Shown: positions 38,985 to 51,600, numbered from the stretch's first letter. The stretch is DNA of 64,000 bases from Chlorella sorokiniana (GCA_025917655.1 CP084620.1:868001-932000); one strand, 5' to 3'. The notes: generated by a model not told the origin, from the letters alone. Translations and numbers: made by a program.

Positions 38985-41873
38985 ATGAGGGGCACGGACC
39001 CTCCCGACAGCGGGCCTTGGCTCGCCGAGTTTCAACTGCCCGAATTCGACCCAATCATGGATCAGCCCATGGTGCTGGACCCCGCGCAGCTAGCTCAGTG
39101 GCTATCTTCGCCTGACGCTGTGCTGCCCCCGCCAGCGACAGCCTCCAGCTGACTTCCAGCGGCAACAGCAGCGGCACCAACACCAGCGCCAAATCGCTGC
39201 CGGAGGAAGACAAGGTTGAGCGAGCACGTGCATTGAACCGTGCCAAGCAGGCCCGCTTCCGTGCGCGGCAAAAGGTGGGGTGCCCGGCAGACGTAGGGCT
39301 CACTTACGGGCAGTGGCTGGTCCTGCCGGTCCTGCAGTTTTTCAGTTGTCTCCTGCAGCACCCATGTTCACCCTCTCCTGAGCTTTGCACAGCTGCCTCG
39401 ATGGCTTGCAGGAGCGCAAGCAGCAGATGGCTGCGCAGGTTGAGGCCGCATGTGACGACTTGGAGCGCGAGCAGCAGCTGAATGAGAAGATGAAGCAGGC
39501 GGTGGCGGCCCTGGAGCGGGTGCATGCCCAGAAGGACATTGCAGTGCAGATTTTGGAGGCGGCTGCAGGGGCCCCCGGCCACGGAGGCCCCGCAGCAGGC
39601 GACGCCTGCGCAGCAGCAGGTAATGCAGGTGGGCAATATTCGTGGCTGGGCACGCGTTGCTGCGACATGGGCTGGTGTCGACTTGGAGTGCTAGCCTGTC
39701 ATCACCGTGCCCACTCGTTGCGGGAACCACAGAGCGCTGCGCACTTTGAGTGGCACATGTAGGGCCTGCCCTGCCACGCTGCGGCTGCACAGCTCTTGGC
39801 GCTGAGCCTGCAGGTACCCCCTGCCACAGGTGGTGGAGACGCCTTGCCACGCCCTGGGCGGCGTTCTGACCCAGCAGCTGTGGTCGCTGCCATTCCCGGA
39901 GCGTGTGCAGCTGTGCACCCGCGCCTTTTGCACCACAGAGCCCGTGTACCGCTCCCTCAAGGATCACATCGGCGAGCGCTCCAAGCCCGACGGCTTTGCG
40001 CTGCACATCGAGTGAGGGCTCTGGGCCCCGGCGGCCCTCCCCACATGCGCCGCCGCGCCTTGCTGCCGCAGCTCTGCACATGCGCGGTTGGGCGTCCCAC
40101 CCCGCTCGTGGCTGCCCCCGGGCTCCTGCCCTGCAGTGTGCGCAAGAAGCTGGCGGGGCAGCTGGCCAATCACCACCCGCAGCTGCTGGATGCTGCGCTG
40201 AAGATCACCTCAGACACGCTCCTCAAGGCAAGGGCGGGGAGAGATGGGGGAAGGGGGCGGGGGGGCGGCGGGCGGGCTGCAGGTTGCAGGGAGCCGGCAC
40301 CGCTCGGGAACTGCAAGCGCCGGCAGAGGAGAGACCCTTGCGGGGCTGTGAGCTATTCTATCGACCCCCTGCCGCCAGCTGCCCATCACCGCTGCCCCTT
40401 CCACGCCTGCCCGCCGCTTGCAGGAGTGGGCCCACCTGGGGACCTGTCTGCCGAGGTGGTGCGGCAGTACGATGAGGGCGCAATTGACGAGCGGGGTGTG
40501 GAGGACCGCATGTGCGACGCAGTCATGTACTTTGTGAGTGCGCGCGGGGGGTTGAAGAAGCATAACGACAATCATCCCAAGCGGCTGGCGCTTTTGCTGG
40601 GCTGCTGAGCCTGTTGGGGTGCTACCGACGTGCCTGCTGCGCCGCCTTTAACCTGCCTCCCCATCCATGCCAGGCCATCCTGGGCGCTCTGCTGATGCTG
40701 CACAAGCCGGACGTCATCCAGCGCCTGCTTGACCACACGCGGCTGCCGGGGGAGAGCGACGAGGCGGCGACCACGCGCTGGGCTGGCGTCGCGAAGGGCA
40801 TGGGCGTGAGCCGGCAGCAGGCCGAGCACATGGTGCCGTTGATGGAGACTTACCAGGAGCGCATGGCGGCGCTGGGGCAGGCCACCGCCGCCTCCATGGA
40901 CACGCTGCGGGAGGTGGAGGAGGTGGGCCGCGCCGAGCCGCAGCGCCAGCCTGCCCCCGCGCGAGCATGCCCCCCTGTTTCTTGCCAATCGTCCATGCCG
41001 GCGCAGCCGGGATGCGCTGCAGGACGTCTTCTTCCAAGCGCTGCCGGCTGGCTCACCGCGCCGCCCTACGTGCCCTGCTCCCCCGCATGCAGTCCCTGGC
41101 CCGCCAGATGTCTCAGCTGGATCTGGGCCTGCAGGGCGCTGCAGCGCAGTACCTGCAGGTGTTTGACGCGGCTGGGGGCTGGTGCACCACGCCAAGGCCG
41201 CCACCATGGTCACCATGGACTTCATGAGCAGCGCGGGTGGGTGGGCGGATGGGGGCAGGCAAGGGCAGGTGGCGGGGGTGCGATGCCTGCTGGTAAGGGC
41301 GGCGTATGCTGTGCACACCCACAGCGGCCCGTTGCTCCTGGCGCCACTGCGCCGAGCCGGTTTTGTTGTACAGGCTGAGCCCATGCCAGTCTGCAGGTCT
41401 GTGCGTGAACGCCTTTCTCGGCGCTGTGCGCGACTGTCAGCACCCGAGCACCGTTCCTTCCCTTCGCGCCGCCCCCTGCAGGTGCCCACGTCACGCTGCT
41501 GCAGAAGACGCGCATGAACGCGCTGTGCCGCCCGCTGCACCCCGATGTGGTCACAGTGGTGCGGGAGGGGCTGCGCCAGTTTGGCATGCTGCCCAGCCCA
41601 GCGCTGGGCGGCTCGGGGCACCGGCGCCAGCGATGCCACGGGCCCCAGCGCCGAGTGCTGCCCGCCCGCGGCCCAGCAAGTGCCGCAGTAGGGCGGCCGT
41701 CGGGAGGTTTGTCTGTTTTGCTCGGGTCCCTGGCCCTCGTGTACTCCTCAACTCTCAAGAACGCTGTGCTTCTTCTGGACTATACCTGCTTTTCATGGCG
41801 CCCGCTGGCGCCACTTTTGCACCATCTCCCGCTGGCTTCTGTGCACAGCACGCCCACCTTGTACTCTGCCTGA
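38985..41873 (+). CDS. bZIP-like protein D (tandem array copy 4)
   Basis: Most divergent copy. The start at MRGTDPPDSGPW is chosen because it places the N-terminal motif (FQLPEFDPIMDQPMVLDPA, LAQWLSS) at the same distance as in the other copies. Basic region LNRAKQARFRARQK fits N-x7-R, with Met instead of Leu at the x9 position (ERKQQM). The coiled coil includes CDDLEREQQLNEKMKQAVAA. C-terminal domain: LTQQLWSLPFPERVQLCTRA, NHHPQLLDAALKIT, HTRLPGESDEAATTRWAG, MVPLMETYQERMAALGQ, LDLGLQGAAAQYLQVFDAAG, VTMDFMSSAG and LLQKTRMNALCRPLHPDVVT. Slips at 39126-39130 (C run), 40438-40441 and 41174-41178 (G runs) fit missing bases. The open frame reaches 41873, but another frame gives a more natural end near 41690. 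TGTAA at 42039-42043. Confidence 0.72.
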
Positions 41874-42365
41874 CCCTCTGCTGAACGCCTCACTGCTCTC
41901 TACTCATGAAGCTGCCCCTGCCTTCCCTCCGGCCTTCTCGTCTGCCCCCTGATCGCGCGCGGCTGTGCCCTCGTCGTTAGCGCCCGTGCTTTTGCGTTCC
42001 TCTGTTGCTGCATGCAGAGTGCTCAAAGAGACGGCTTGTGTAACATGCTAATAATACGGCGGTATGATGACGATAAGGCCCCTGCCATTGGTATCATTGT
42101 TTCCTGCAGCGTGGCAGCGCCGTCGACCTGCCATGTGCGTCAGCGGAGCGCAGCATGGGGTCATTGAGCCCTAAACAGGAGCTTTTCAGGCCACGGCTGC
42201 CTAGACCTGCGGCACGCTATGGTGGGTTTGCGAGTATATCACGGGTCATTCTAGCTTGGTTGAGGCTTTCTGTTCGTCACGCATAGCGCGTGCGACTGAC
42301 TCCCACTTGAGCGACAGACCCTCGCAGCCACAGCGCTCAAACGCACCAGTTCTTCCTTTTTATCC
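41874..42365. other. Intergenic region after the bZIP-like array
   Basis: Contains TGTAA at 42039-42043, probably the gene D poly(A) signal, and the presumed promoter of the next gene. Nothing else is supported. Confidence 0.4.
42039..42043 (+). terminator. Putative TGTAA poly(A) signal of bZIP-like gene D
   Basis: TGTAA 166 bases after the last in-frame stop of gene D. Confidence 0.45.
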
Positions 42366-43881
42366 ATGACGGGAGCTGACTTGCGCGGCGGACCGGCCCT
42401 AAGCGAGAGTTCATGGGCCAACTCCCCGCACAGGGCTTGCGCAGGTGGGTGCAGCTTCTAGATCAGTCGATGCAACGTTCACTTACCTTGCGACCGATGC
42501 CGACAGCCGCTTTCACCGCTCAATCATTGCCAGCAAAGCGGGCTCAGTTGCCCTTGTAGTATTGGCGTTGCCTCTCCTCCGGGCAGTGTTAAATGTGCGC
42601 CCCACAGTGAAAAGGCTGTGCAGTGCGGGCAGCACGAGGGCTGCTGTCCGACTGCTGACGGCGGAAGTGCGCCTGCTAACCAGTCGGCAGTCGGCGGCCA
42701 CGTTTCAACTCGCTTTTCCCGTCCTTCAACTATGTTGCAGCACCCACAGACGATGATGACAACAGCAGCGGCAGCGACAGCATTGGAGCCAGCAGCAGCA
42801 AGCTGAGCTTCCGGCAGGCGGGCGGCCCCTGCACGCCAGGTCGGGCGACGGCGCTGCAGCACCCAACTCCCGATCCAGCAGCTGGGCCGATGGCAGCCGC
42901 TGCAGCAGCGTGGCCGAGCTGGCAGCGTGCCCGCTGGCGGCCTGCTCGCTGCAGGCGCAGGAGCAAGCGGCGGTGGAGCAGGTGGCCAGGGAGCGAGCGG
43001 CGGCGGAGCAGGCAACGCGGCACGCGGCTGCCCGCGAGCGCTCTGCACGCGAGCTGGCTGCTGTGGAGGCGGCCCGGCGGGAGTTGGAGGCGCGGCTGCA
43101 GGCGGCGCGGGACCAGGCAGCGGTCAAGCAGGCATTGCAGCGGCAGGCAGGCGGGGAGGAGCCCGGCTGGGAGCGGGTTGCTGCCGAGATCACCGCGCGG
43201 CGGCAGGCTGCCAAGCAGCAGGCGGCCGAGGAGTATGCGGCGCGGGAGGCGGCGGCACGCCAGGAGGCGGAGCAGCATGCCGCAGCCAGGGAGCGGGCAG
43301 CGCAGCAGCTGGCGGAGCTGCAGCGGGCGGTGACGCGGGAGCTGCAGCAGCTGCAGGCGGGGGCGGGCGTGCGGCTGAGCCCCAGCTTCCGCACGCTGAG
43401 CGCGCCGCGCGAGGCAGCCGAGTGCCCGGCAGCGGCGGCAGCCAAGGATGCCGATGCGCGGGAGGCTGTTGCAGCCGCCGTGGCCCGCCACCTGCAGCGC
43501 CTGCCTGAGGACCCACCCATGGCCCTGCCAGACCCGGGCCGCACCGCGGTGCCGGCAGCCACGCTGGCCCTGCCGCACCAGCAGCCGCGGCGCCAGCAGC
43601 CTGCAGCAGCGACGCTGTCGGCACCTGCAGGAGACTGCGCTTGCTCCGAGCCGACCACAGAGGCGTGGTTTGACTGCTTGGAGGAGGCGGGCAGCGTGCC
43701 AGGCTCGCCGCGTCCCTCCTCACACCCAGCCGTGCAGCACTTCAAACCCGCCGCGGCGGCTGCTGCACAATTATGTAGCACCTTGCTTGTTCCCCCATCA
43801 CCTCCCGTGTCAATACCTGCATTGCTCCCATCACGTTTTTGCACTTTCCTCTGCTGCTGGGTACTGCATGGTATTCTTTAA
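42366..43881 (+). CDS. Unknown protein with long Ala/Glu/Arg-rich coiled coil
   Basis: I do not recognise this protein. A first exon with ATG at 42366 (MTGADLRGGPALSESSWANS) ends at GCTTGCGCAG before a GTGGGT donor. It joins in phase to an exon starting at about 42741 that codes PTDDDNSSGSDSIGASSSKL, an acidic Ser-rich stretch. The body (about 42910-43380) is a long run of Ala, Glu, Arg and Gln such as ERAAAEQATRHAAARERSAR and QAAEEYAAREAAARQEAEQH, which should form a continuous helical coiled coil. A Pro-rich tail follows, then EAWFDCLEEAGSVPGSPR. A one-base slip near 42830 is needed to connect the acidic part and the coil. The end at 43881 is uncertain. No signal peptide or membrane helix is obvious. 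Confidence 0.5.
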
Positions 43882-44473
43882 TATTTAGTTCTCCCGCTTG
43901 CCAGGCTGCCCTTCTTGAGTCAGCTTCAGTTTGCCTGCTCTGTACTTTTGACATATGATTGCTTGACTGGACATGCACCATTGTGAAGCACATCTCTGCT
44001 GGCCAGACATGCTGTCAGGTGCAGAAAGCAACAAGCTATTCTTGCAGTACCCGGATTGAAAGACAATGACAATAACATCTACTCCCTGTCGGCAGCTGGA
44101 CATTCCAGTTTCCACTTTTACTGGCACCTGGCGGAACCGCTGGCGCTCATGCTGGGGGTTCTAAAGAGTTCATCCTTTCCTTTCAAAGTTGAGCAAGGGG
44201 CATCGAAGGCTGTTCAGAGGTGCCAAACTGAAGCATACAGGGGTGCAGGTGCTGGCGTTGGGAACATGAAATACAGAGCATGGCGTTGGGGGTCGGCAAA
44301 ACGCGCAGAAAGCTGCTAGAAAAACGGCGACGGCGCAACGTCGGCTGGACGATAAAAAGGTGCTACGGGATGTAGGCTTGGCCAGGTCAAGACATACCTG
44401 CGGGCAAGCCACACCTGCGCTGCTTGGAAGGCAGGCTCTTCTTTGGTCTGGGCTTGGTGCCTGCCGCGAGCTC
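43882..44473. other. Convergent intergenic region
   Basis: About 590 bases between the coiled-coil gene (plus) and the next gene (minus). No gene is supported and I find no TGTAA. Composition is nearer to even GC than in the exons. Confidence 0.4.
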
Positions 44474-45312
44474 TTATCGTGTGATAACAGAGCGCACCGC
44501 CTGCTGCACAATGTTGCCAGGTTCTGCCGCCTCGTCGGCGCCCTTGTCGCTCAAGGGGGACAGGTCCTCCAGCACGCTTTGCACGCGGCGGTGACGCTCG
44601 GCTGCGCGATGGGAAATGGTGGGGGCGAGGGGAAGAGGCTGTGGAGGATGGCCTGTGCTGCACAAGCCTGCACCCCGCCTTGCAACATACCATCGGACAA
44701 AAGGATTGCTACGTTCAACCCACACCGCTGCCCCGTTGCATGCTGATAAAATGGGCCTCACCGAGCTTGGCATCGTCCAACAGGTCGGCAGGTGACACGT
44801 CGCCAAAGAACTTGGAGGAGATGGCGCGCATCGGCTGCCCGCCACCATCCAGTGCAACCACTCCGCCGCTGCCAGCGGTGCGAAAATGGCCCGACATGGA
44901 GCGCGCGGGCTCATCGAACGCACCCAGCGACTGGCAGCCAGAGCTGCCCGCGAATGCGTACCCGCCGGACGGGAAGCTGGTGGCTGCAAGTGCGGAGGGT
45001 GCAAGGGTGAGGGTTGCAGCGGCGGCGGTAGACAAGAGGTTGGTGAGCGGTGTGGGCGGCTGCAGGTAGCTTTGCAAGGCTTCAACAAGCGAGCGAGGTA
45101 AAGACCAGTTGATCCCAAGGGCCGGAGGTGTCTGCAAGCCACTGCTGCCTAGAATCGCATGAACGACTCTTCCGGGCAGCGCTTCCAGCAAGGTTGTGGC
45201 GGCAGACAACAACGAAGGGAAACAGTAAGAACCATTCTGGCACGCGCTCACCGGTTTCCAGGCTCCCAGAAGCCGTAAGGCTCAGCCGCTGTGGGCTAAG
45301 GCCGTTTTCCAT
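44474..45312 (-). CDS. Unknown small protein, intron-containing
   Basis: I do not recognise this gene. A likely first exon reads MENGLSPQRLSLTASGSLET, followed by a GTGAGC donor at about 45251. A middle exon contains INWSLPRSLVEALQSYLQ, LPSGGYAF-like Ser/Gly-rich sequence and SSKFFGDVSPADLLDDAKL. It joins in phase, through a GTGAGG donor, to the last exon: AERHRRVQSVLEDLSPLSDK, ADEAAEPGNIVQQAVRSVIT, stop TAA at 44474. The last two exons join convincingly. The link from the first to the middle exon is not resolved. No domain, signal peptide or membrane helix is evident. It may be specific to this algal lineage. Confidence 0.5.
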
Positions 45313-45641
45313 TCCTCTGAGGTCCTCTTAAAGGCTATGTCTGTGTTTACGCGAAGGAGGCGTCACCGCAAGCGTCATATTCACCCAAACTTGTCCTGCA
45401 GTTTGTACCTGTGCGCAGCGGCGAACCGCGTTGGCAGGTTTTCTGACAGGCTAAATGGTAAGCGCGCGTGACGTGGTCTTGTGCTTCAAATATTGATTAT
45501 TGGTAAGTGTATTGAATGAATAAGTGATGCATGAAATGGGCACTCCCGGGGGGGATGGGGGCAAGCGGGTGCAAGATACATTGCCGAAGGAGTGGGCCAA
45601 CCCAAAGTTAGTCAATGCTGCGTGCCAACTTCGGCTTGATC
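45313..45641. other. Spacer between PHYLLO 3' end and unknown gene
   Basis: About 330 bases of 5' region of the unknown gene and 3' UTR of PHYLLO, both on the minus strand. No gene or clear signal is seen. Confidence 0.4.
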
Positions 45642-48600
45642 TCAAGCACGCCGCTGCTGCTGCGCTGGCTGCTCCTGCTGGGGCCGCCCGCTGGCCGTGA
45701 CGCGCTCGGAAAACTGTTGCAGCGCCGCCACCAGATCCAGCGGCCGCTCAATGTGGACGGCATGGCCGCACCCAGGCAGGAGCGCCGCATCGGCGACAGG
45801 CCCTTGGCTGCCGACGGGCACCAGCAGGAGCGCCAGCCTCTCGGCCACCCCCGCAAACTTGGGGTCCTCCAGCCCCGCCACCAACAGCAGCGGTGGCAGC
45901 GCGCCGGCTGCTGCTGCCGCAGGCAGCTCCTCCCACAGGCTGGGCGCCCGGCCGGGCGAGGCTGCAGCCAGCACCGCCGCCAGCTGCCGCGCGTCTCCCG
46001 CCTGCCGCTGGCGCAGTAGGGCGTCGAAGCGGGGCTGCGCCGCAGCTGCGCCCACAGCGGCTGGGCATACCAGCGAGGCAGGAAGCGGTGCAGCCCGCCC
46101 TGGCGCAGAGCGGCGGCCAGAGCGTCGTCACGGGCGGCCCGCTGCGCCCTGGCAGCTGGGTCTGGGAGGCCGGGGGTGCCTGCACAAACGGGGCGAGGAA
46201 GCTACAGGTCAATGACAGAAGCTGTTGGCTCCCCAATACCCCTGGGAAGGCTGGCGAGCAAGTCTTTGCCCAGCGAAGCAGCCCTTGATGCCCTTTGGAG
46301 CGTGCACCTGAGATGCAGGCCACCCCGCTGAAGAGGTGAGGCCAGCGCGCCGCCAGCAGCAGCGCCAGGCGGCCCCCAGCGAGTATCCCGCCAGAAGGCA
46401 GCCAGCCAGGCCCTCGCGCTCTACGGCTGCCGCCACCGCCTCCGCCATAGCCTCCAGCCCGTAAGCTGGCGCCGCGCTGCCGTCCCCGTCTCCACAGCTG
46501 GCTCCCTCGCTGCCGCTGCCGCTGCCGCTGCGGCTGTTGTTGGCCAGGACGGCGGTGCCGCCGTGGCCGGGCAGGTCAATGGCCAGGACGCGGCGGCGGC
46601 GCCCAGCGAATGCATCAGGGGCAGCCAGTCGGCGGCGGCGCCGAGGAAACCGTGCAGGAGCAGCACAGGCGGCAGCGCTGCCTGCCCTGCCGCCTCGACA
46701 GCAGGCAGCACCTCCAGCAAGGTCAGCTCATAGACGGCTGTGGCCGTGGCCACGGTGCAAGTGCGCTGCCCGACGCCATTCCGCGGCCGCTGTTCCTGCG
46801 CGGGCGGCGAGCTCCCGTTGGCTGCGCCGTTGAGCTGCCGCTGCTGATGCTCCCGGTCCAGGGCCAGGGCCAGGGCCGTACCGCTCTGTGCCGCCTCGTG
46901 TGCAGCCGCAAGGGGATCCCCATACCGCCGCTCCCGCCACCCAGAGGCTGCACAAGCGGCGGCGTCCCCGCGGGCAGCAGGTCTTCCGCCAGCCAGCCCA
47001 GGGTGCCAAGGCCGTGGGGGTGCTGGGCCCAGGCTGTGTGCCGTGTGCAGCATCCAGCGCCGCCGCCAGCTGCGCCAGCTGGGCGATGCCCAGGCCCGAC
47101 TCGAAGGAGGAGCTGACCACAGCGTGCATGCCGCGGCGGCGGGCCCACGCTGCCAGCTCAGCGGCGCGTTCGTAACCCCCAGCACAGCCGGCTTCAGCAC
47201 CAAGGCCGTCACTCCATCGCACAGGGCCTCTGGCTCAGCGGCGCCGGGGCCCACCAGGCCTGCAAATATGTGAGCGCGTTGGGAAGGGGGGGCGCTGGGA
47301 GGAGAGGATGCGCAGCAAAGCACCCGGGCGTAGGCTCGGCGGCAAATACTCATATACTGTGTAGGGACACTGTGCTCCCATGAGCAAGGCCACAGCCAGC
47401 GCCAAATGTGCCTGCTGCTCATGCGCCTGCCATGGTGCTGAGGTGGGAACAGCAGGGGGCGGTACCGCTGCCTCCCTCCCTCCCCTCCCCTCACCCTCAT
47501 CCACCGACTCGTCCAGGGCCAGCTGGACGCCGGTACGGCGGTACAACTCTGCCAGGTCAGCCGTACGGGCCAGCGGCTCCTCCACGTACTGCAGCCCCGC
47601 TGGCGCCGCCGCCGCTGCAAACGCCGCCGCCGCCTCCAGGCCCCACCGCCGGTTGGCATCCGCGCGCAGAGCTACCGAGGGTCCCACCGCCGCACGGATG
47701 GCCAGCACAGCGGCAGCGTCCTCCAGCGGGTCTGCCCGCCGCCCAACCTTGATTTTGAGCGCGGACAAGGGGTGGTGGGCCAGCAGCGCCGCCGCCTCTG
47801 CCGCCGCCTCCTCCGGGCTGCCTTGGCAGTCCAGCAGCCCGTTGACCGCAGCTGCTTGGGGCAGCTGCGCAGCGGCGTCGGCCGGCGGGCAGCCGGCCAG
47901 GAGGTGTGCCAGCGAGGCGCCGCGGTGCTGCGCCAGCGCCGACAGCAGGGCCGCCTCCAGGCCGCACCGCACTGAGGGCAGCAGGCGAGCGGGCTCCACG
48001 CCCAGGCCCCGCCGCAGCCAGCTGCCCAGCCGGCCGCCCAGCAGCGCGACCTTCAGAGGCACCGACACGCCGCTGCTGGCGCCGCTGCCGCTGGATGCCG
48101 AGCTGGACAGCAGCTGGCACAGCAGCTCCACTTGCTGCTCAGCCTGCGGCAGGCTCTCGGCGTGCAGCCCCGGCAGCGGCGCCACCTCGCCCACCCCATG
48201 CACCAAGCGGCCGTCGGCGCCCTGCAGGCTCACCCGCAGCAGCAGGCCACACCTGCGCTGCTCGCCCCCTGCCCAGTGGTCAGCGGCCTGGCCAGGGGCA
48301 GGCGGTACGCGTGCCAGCTCGCGGACTGTACTGCCAGGGAGTAGGGCTGCACGTGCAGCGGCAGGGTGGCTGCCCCTGGCGCAGGCACCGCCGCGGCTGG
48401 CTGCAGCAGGCGCAGCGCAGCGCCGCGGCGGCGGCCGCCGCCGCCTGGATCTCGCGGTGGCGGTCCAGGTTGGAGGTGCGGCTGGTCACCACCTCCACCA
48501 CCGAGTGGCGGTTGAGGCCCCAGGCGGAACGCAGCGCCGCCGGCAGTCCCTCCGTGGCTGTCACCCGCTGGTGCGGGATGCCGTGGGCGCGGCAGACGCC

Positions 48601-51600
48601 TGCAGGGGGCGCAGCGTGGCGGGGCAGGGGCAGCGTGGGTGCAGCGCACGAGGCCATCGAGGCGAACAGGCTGGCAAAGGAGCTGGGCCAACGCTCCCAG
48701 CTTTGTGTGATAAGATCTACCGTGTGGCGCCGGCCAAGCGACTGCCACAGTTTGATCAAGCAGAACCTGGGAAAGACGCCAGGCAGGCAGGCAGGCAGCC
48801 ACTCCCTTGTTGAGAGTCCCCCACCCACCCACCCACTCCAGATCCACACATACCCCCCTCACCCTCCAGGTCCACATGCTGCGGCGTGGCCCACAGCGGG
48901 GTGAACACCTCCTCGGGCAGCGCCCCGCGATGGGCAGGAAGGAGAAGATGCCGCCGCCGCTGTTGTTCACCAGCACCACTGTCAGCGGGGGCGCGCCTCG
49001 CCTGCACGTGCGCGGCGGGCGACGGGGGGGGTCGTTGTGAGTGTGTGAATGTGACGGGGTGCTGGCGCGCCTGTCGGCCCAGCTGGCTCTGCCACACCTC
49101 CACCTCCTCTGACTGCTCCGGCAAGCACCGCTTGCCCCCGGGGCCCCCGCTGCACCCGCACGCACACCACACCACACCACACCGCACACCCACACACGCA
49201 GTCCCCCCCCCCCCACACCCACCCACCGCTGCGCAGCAGGGCCAGGCCGTTGGTGTCGTGAAGGAAGGAGAGGTCGCCCACCAGCAGCGTGGTGCCGCGC
49301 CCCAGCCCGTCGGCAAACCCGGCGGCTGCACGCGCGGAAGGGGCGTGCGCGGGAGGCTGAGACAGGATGAGACATGCAGGCTGTTTCGATCGGGGTGCAA
49401 CAATGGGGAGCTGGCTGCAGGCGCAGGCTACCTGCCGGCGCCGCTGCGACGTGGCAGCGCTGGCCAGAGGCCGCTGATCGGCCCCGGCGCATGCCCCAGC
49501 CCCGCACAGGCCCGCCCACCCACCCGTGGACAGCACCCCGTCGATGCCGCTGGCGCGCGGTTGGCCGCCACCGGCGCGCCCAGCCCCCGCCGCCACCACG
49601 CCCTGCTGCGGCGGCGGCGCGGGCCGCGCGGCGCAGCTGGCATGCGCCACGTCAGCGGGGGCGGGCGGGGGCAGGCATACATGTCCAGGTCGCGGATGGG
49701 CATGCTGTTGCCCACGAACAGCGCCTCGCCTGCGGGAAGAAAGCGCGGGCACAGCGCAGCGAGCGTTGACCGAGGAGCAAAGGTGTGCTGGAGCGACCGG
49801 CGCCCTGTCACGTGCGGCACCAGGCAACCGCGCTGGCAGGCTGGTGCGGATCTGCAAAGTGCCGGCTGGGCTGGGCGATGTGCAGGGGCTGGCGCTCACC
49901 TGGCGGCAGCTGCTGCGCCAGGGTGCGCGCCACCTGGGGCTCGGTCAGCTCGGGCATGCGCTCCAGGGCCGCATCCACCGCCGCACTCGCCTCCCCGTCC
50001 AGCAGGCGCAGCAGGCGGGTGTAGCTGGCCTGCTGCGCGTCGCGCGCGGCGTCGGCGCCGTGCAGCGCGCTCAGCGCGGCCGCCAGCGCGGGCAGCGGCG
50101 CCGCCAGCCGGTGGCTCAGCAGGTGCGCCTGGTCGTGTCGCTTGGGGCTGCGCTCGGCCAGCACCCAGAGGCATGGCGGCTGGCCGCTGCCGCCGCCGCC
50201 CTCCCCGCCCTCGGGTGCGCTGGTGCAGCACCACTCCAGGAACTGGCTGACCCGCTTGGAGGTGAGGTGGCCGCCAAGCTGCAGCACGACGTCGGGCGCA
50301 GCTGGCGCCAGCTGGCGCGGTCCAGCAGCAGCAGGTGGTCAAAGTGGTGCACCACGGCGGGGCAGCCGCCGCCGTCGCTCGAAGAGCTCGAGCAGCCCTC
50401 GCCGCCTGTGGTGCCGCCGTCGCCGCCGCGCACCCCTGCCCGCAGCCCGGACAGCACGTCGGCGGCCACGGGCCAGCCCAGCAGCGCCGCCAGCTGCGCC
50501 GCCGCCACCACGTCCTCGGGGTGCGCCAGCTCAGCGGCGACGATGAGCCCCCGCCGCGCCCGGCGACGGCCCGCAGCGCCGCCAGGGCTGCAGGGTCGGC
50601 GGCGAGCGCAGCTGCCTGCACGCCGCTGCTGCCGCCGCCGCCCAGGCCTCCGGCGGCAGGGCCGGGGAGCGTCACGGCGGCGGCGGGGGCGCCAGGCCTG
50701 CCACCGAGGTGAAGGGCGCGTCGCCCCCTCCCAGCGCTGCAGGCCCTGCAGGCAGCCGCGGTCCCAGGCCGCGTCTTCTACGGGCGCCAGCGGCTCCCTG
50801 CAGAAGCCAACAGGAAGCTGGTTGCACGTTGTTTGAACTAGGCAAAAGCTGGAAACCAGAGAGAGAGTGCCTACGAGCAGCCCGGCAGGAAGGCACAAAG
50901 ACATGCAGGCCGCCGGCAGGCAGCTGGGAGCGCCGCAGCAGCCCCACCTGAACTGGCAGTTGAGGTGGACGGGGCCGGGTGGGGGCCGGTGGCGCGCTGC
51001 ACCGCCGTGTCAACCGCCGACAGCACCATGCGCGCGGGCAGGGCGTCGTCGGGGGCGGCAGGTCGGCCTGCCAGCGCGCGTAGCTTCCAAACAGCTTCAC
51101 CTGGTCTATCGTCTGGTTGGCACCGCTGTCCCGCAGCTCCGCGGGCGGTCGCCCGTGAGCAGCAGCAGCGGCATGCCGCTCTGCGCCGCCTCCACCGCCG
51201 CCGGCAGCAGGTTGGCGACGGCGGTGCCGCTCGAGGTGATGACGGCGGCAGGGCGGCCAGTGGCGCGGCTGTGGCCCAACGCCCAGAAGCCCAGCGAGCG
51301 CTCGTCTGCGCGCAGGGGTGAGGGGGAGGATAAAAGCGATTGCAGGGTGGGAAAGGATGGAGGGCTGAGTGAGGGGGGCCCGAAAAGCAAGTCCTCAAGT
51401 CTAAAGCATGCCCTGTGCACCCCCATCGCTGGCGGCTGCCCCGCCCGGAGGCCCACCAATGCACGGCACGATGCGGGCTCGCGGGTGCTGCGCCACCGCC
51501 ACCGTCAGCGGCGAGGAGCGGGAGCCTGCGGGTGGTGTGGGTGGGTGGGTGGGTGGGTGGGGGGAGGGGCTGGGCTCAATCGACAGGTAAGCGGGCATGC

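Noticed and set aside
40572-41639. 355-codon minus-strand open frame opposite bZIP-like gene D
   Set aside because: It overlaps conserved plus-strand exons in antisense and has no recognisable content.
42726-43844. Long minus-strand open frame opposite the coiled-coil gene
   Set aside because: It is the Ala/Ser/Arg-rich antisense shadow of repetitive GC-rich plus-strand codons. No motif and no splice structure.
9015-48269. Reading the frame slips as evidence that these genes are pseudogenes
   Set aside because: They occur in many essential single-copy genes, mostly one base in a homopolymer, with no stop-rich decay elsewhere. Sequencing undercall explains them better.
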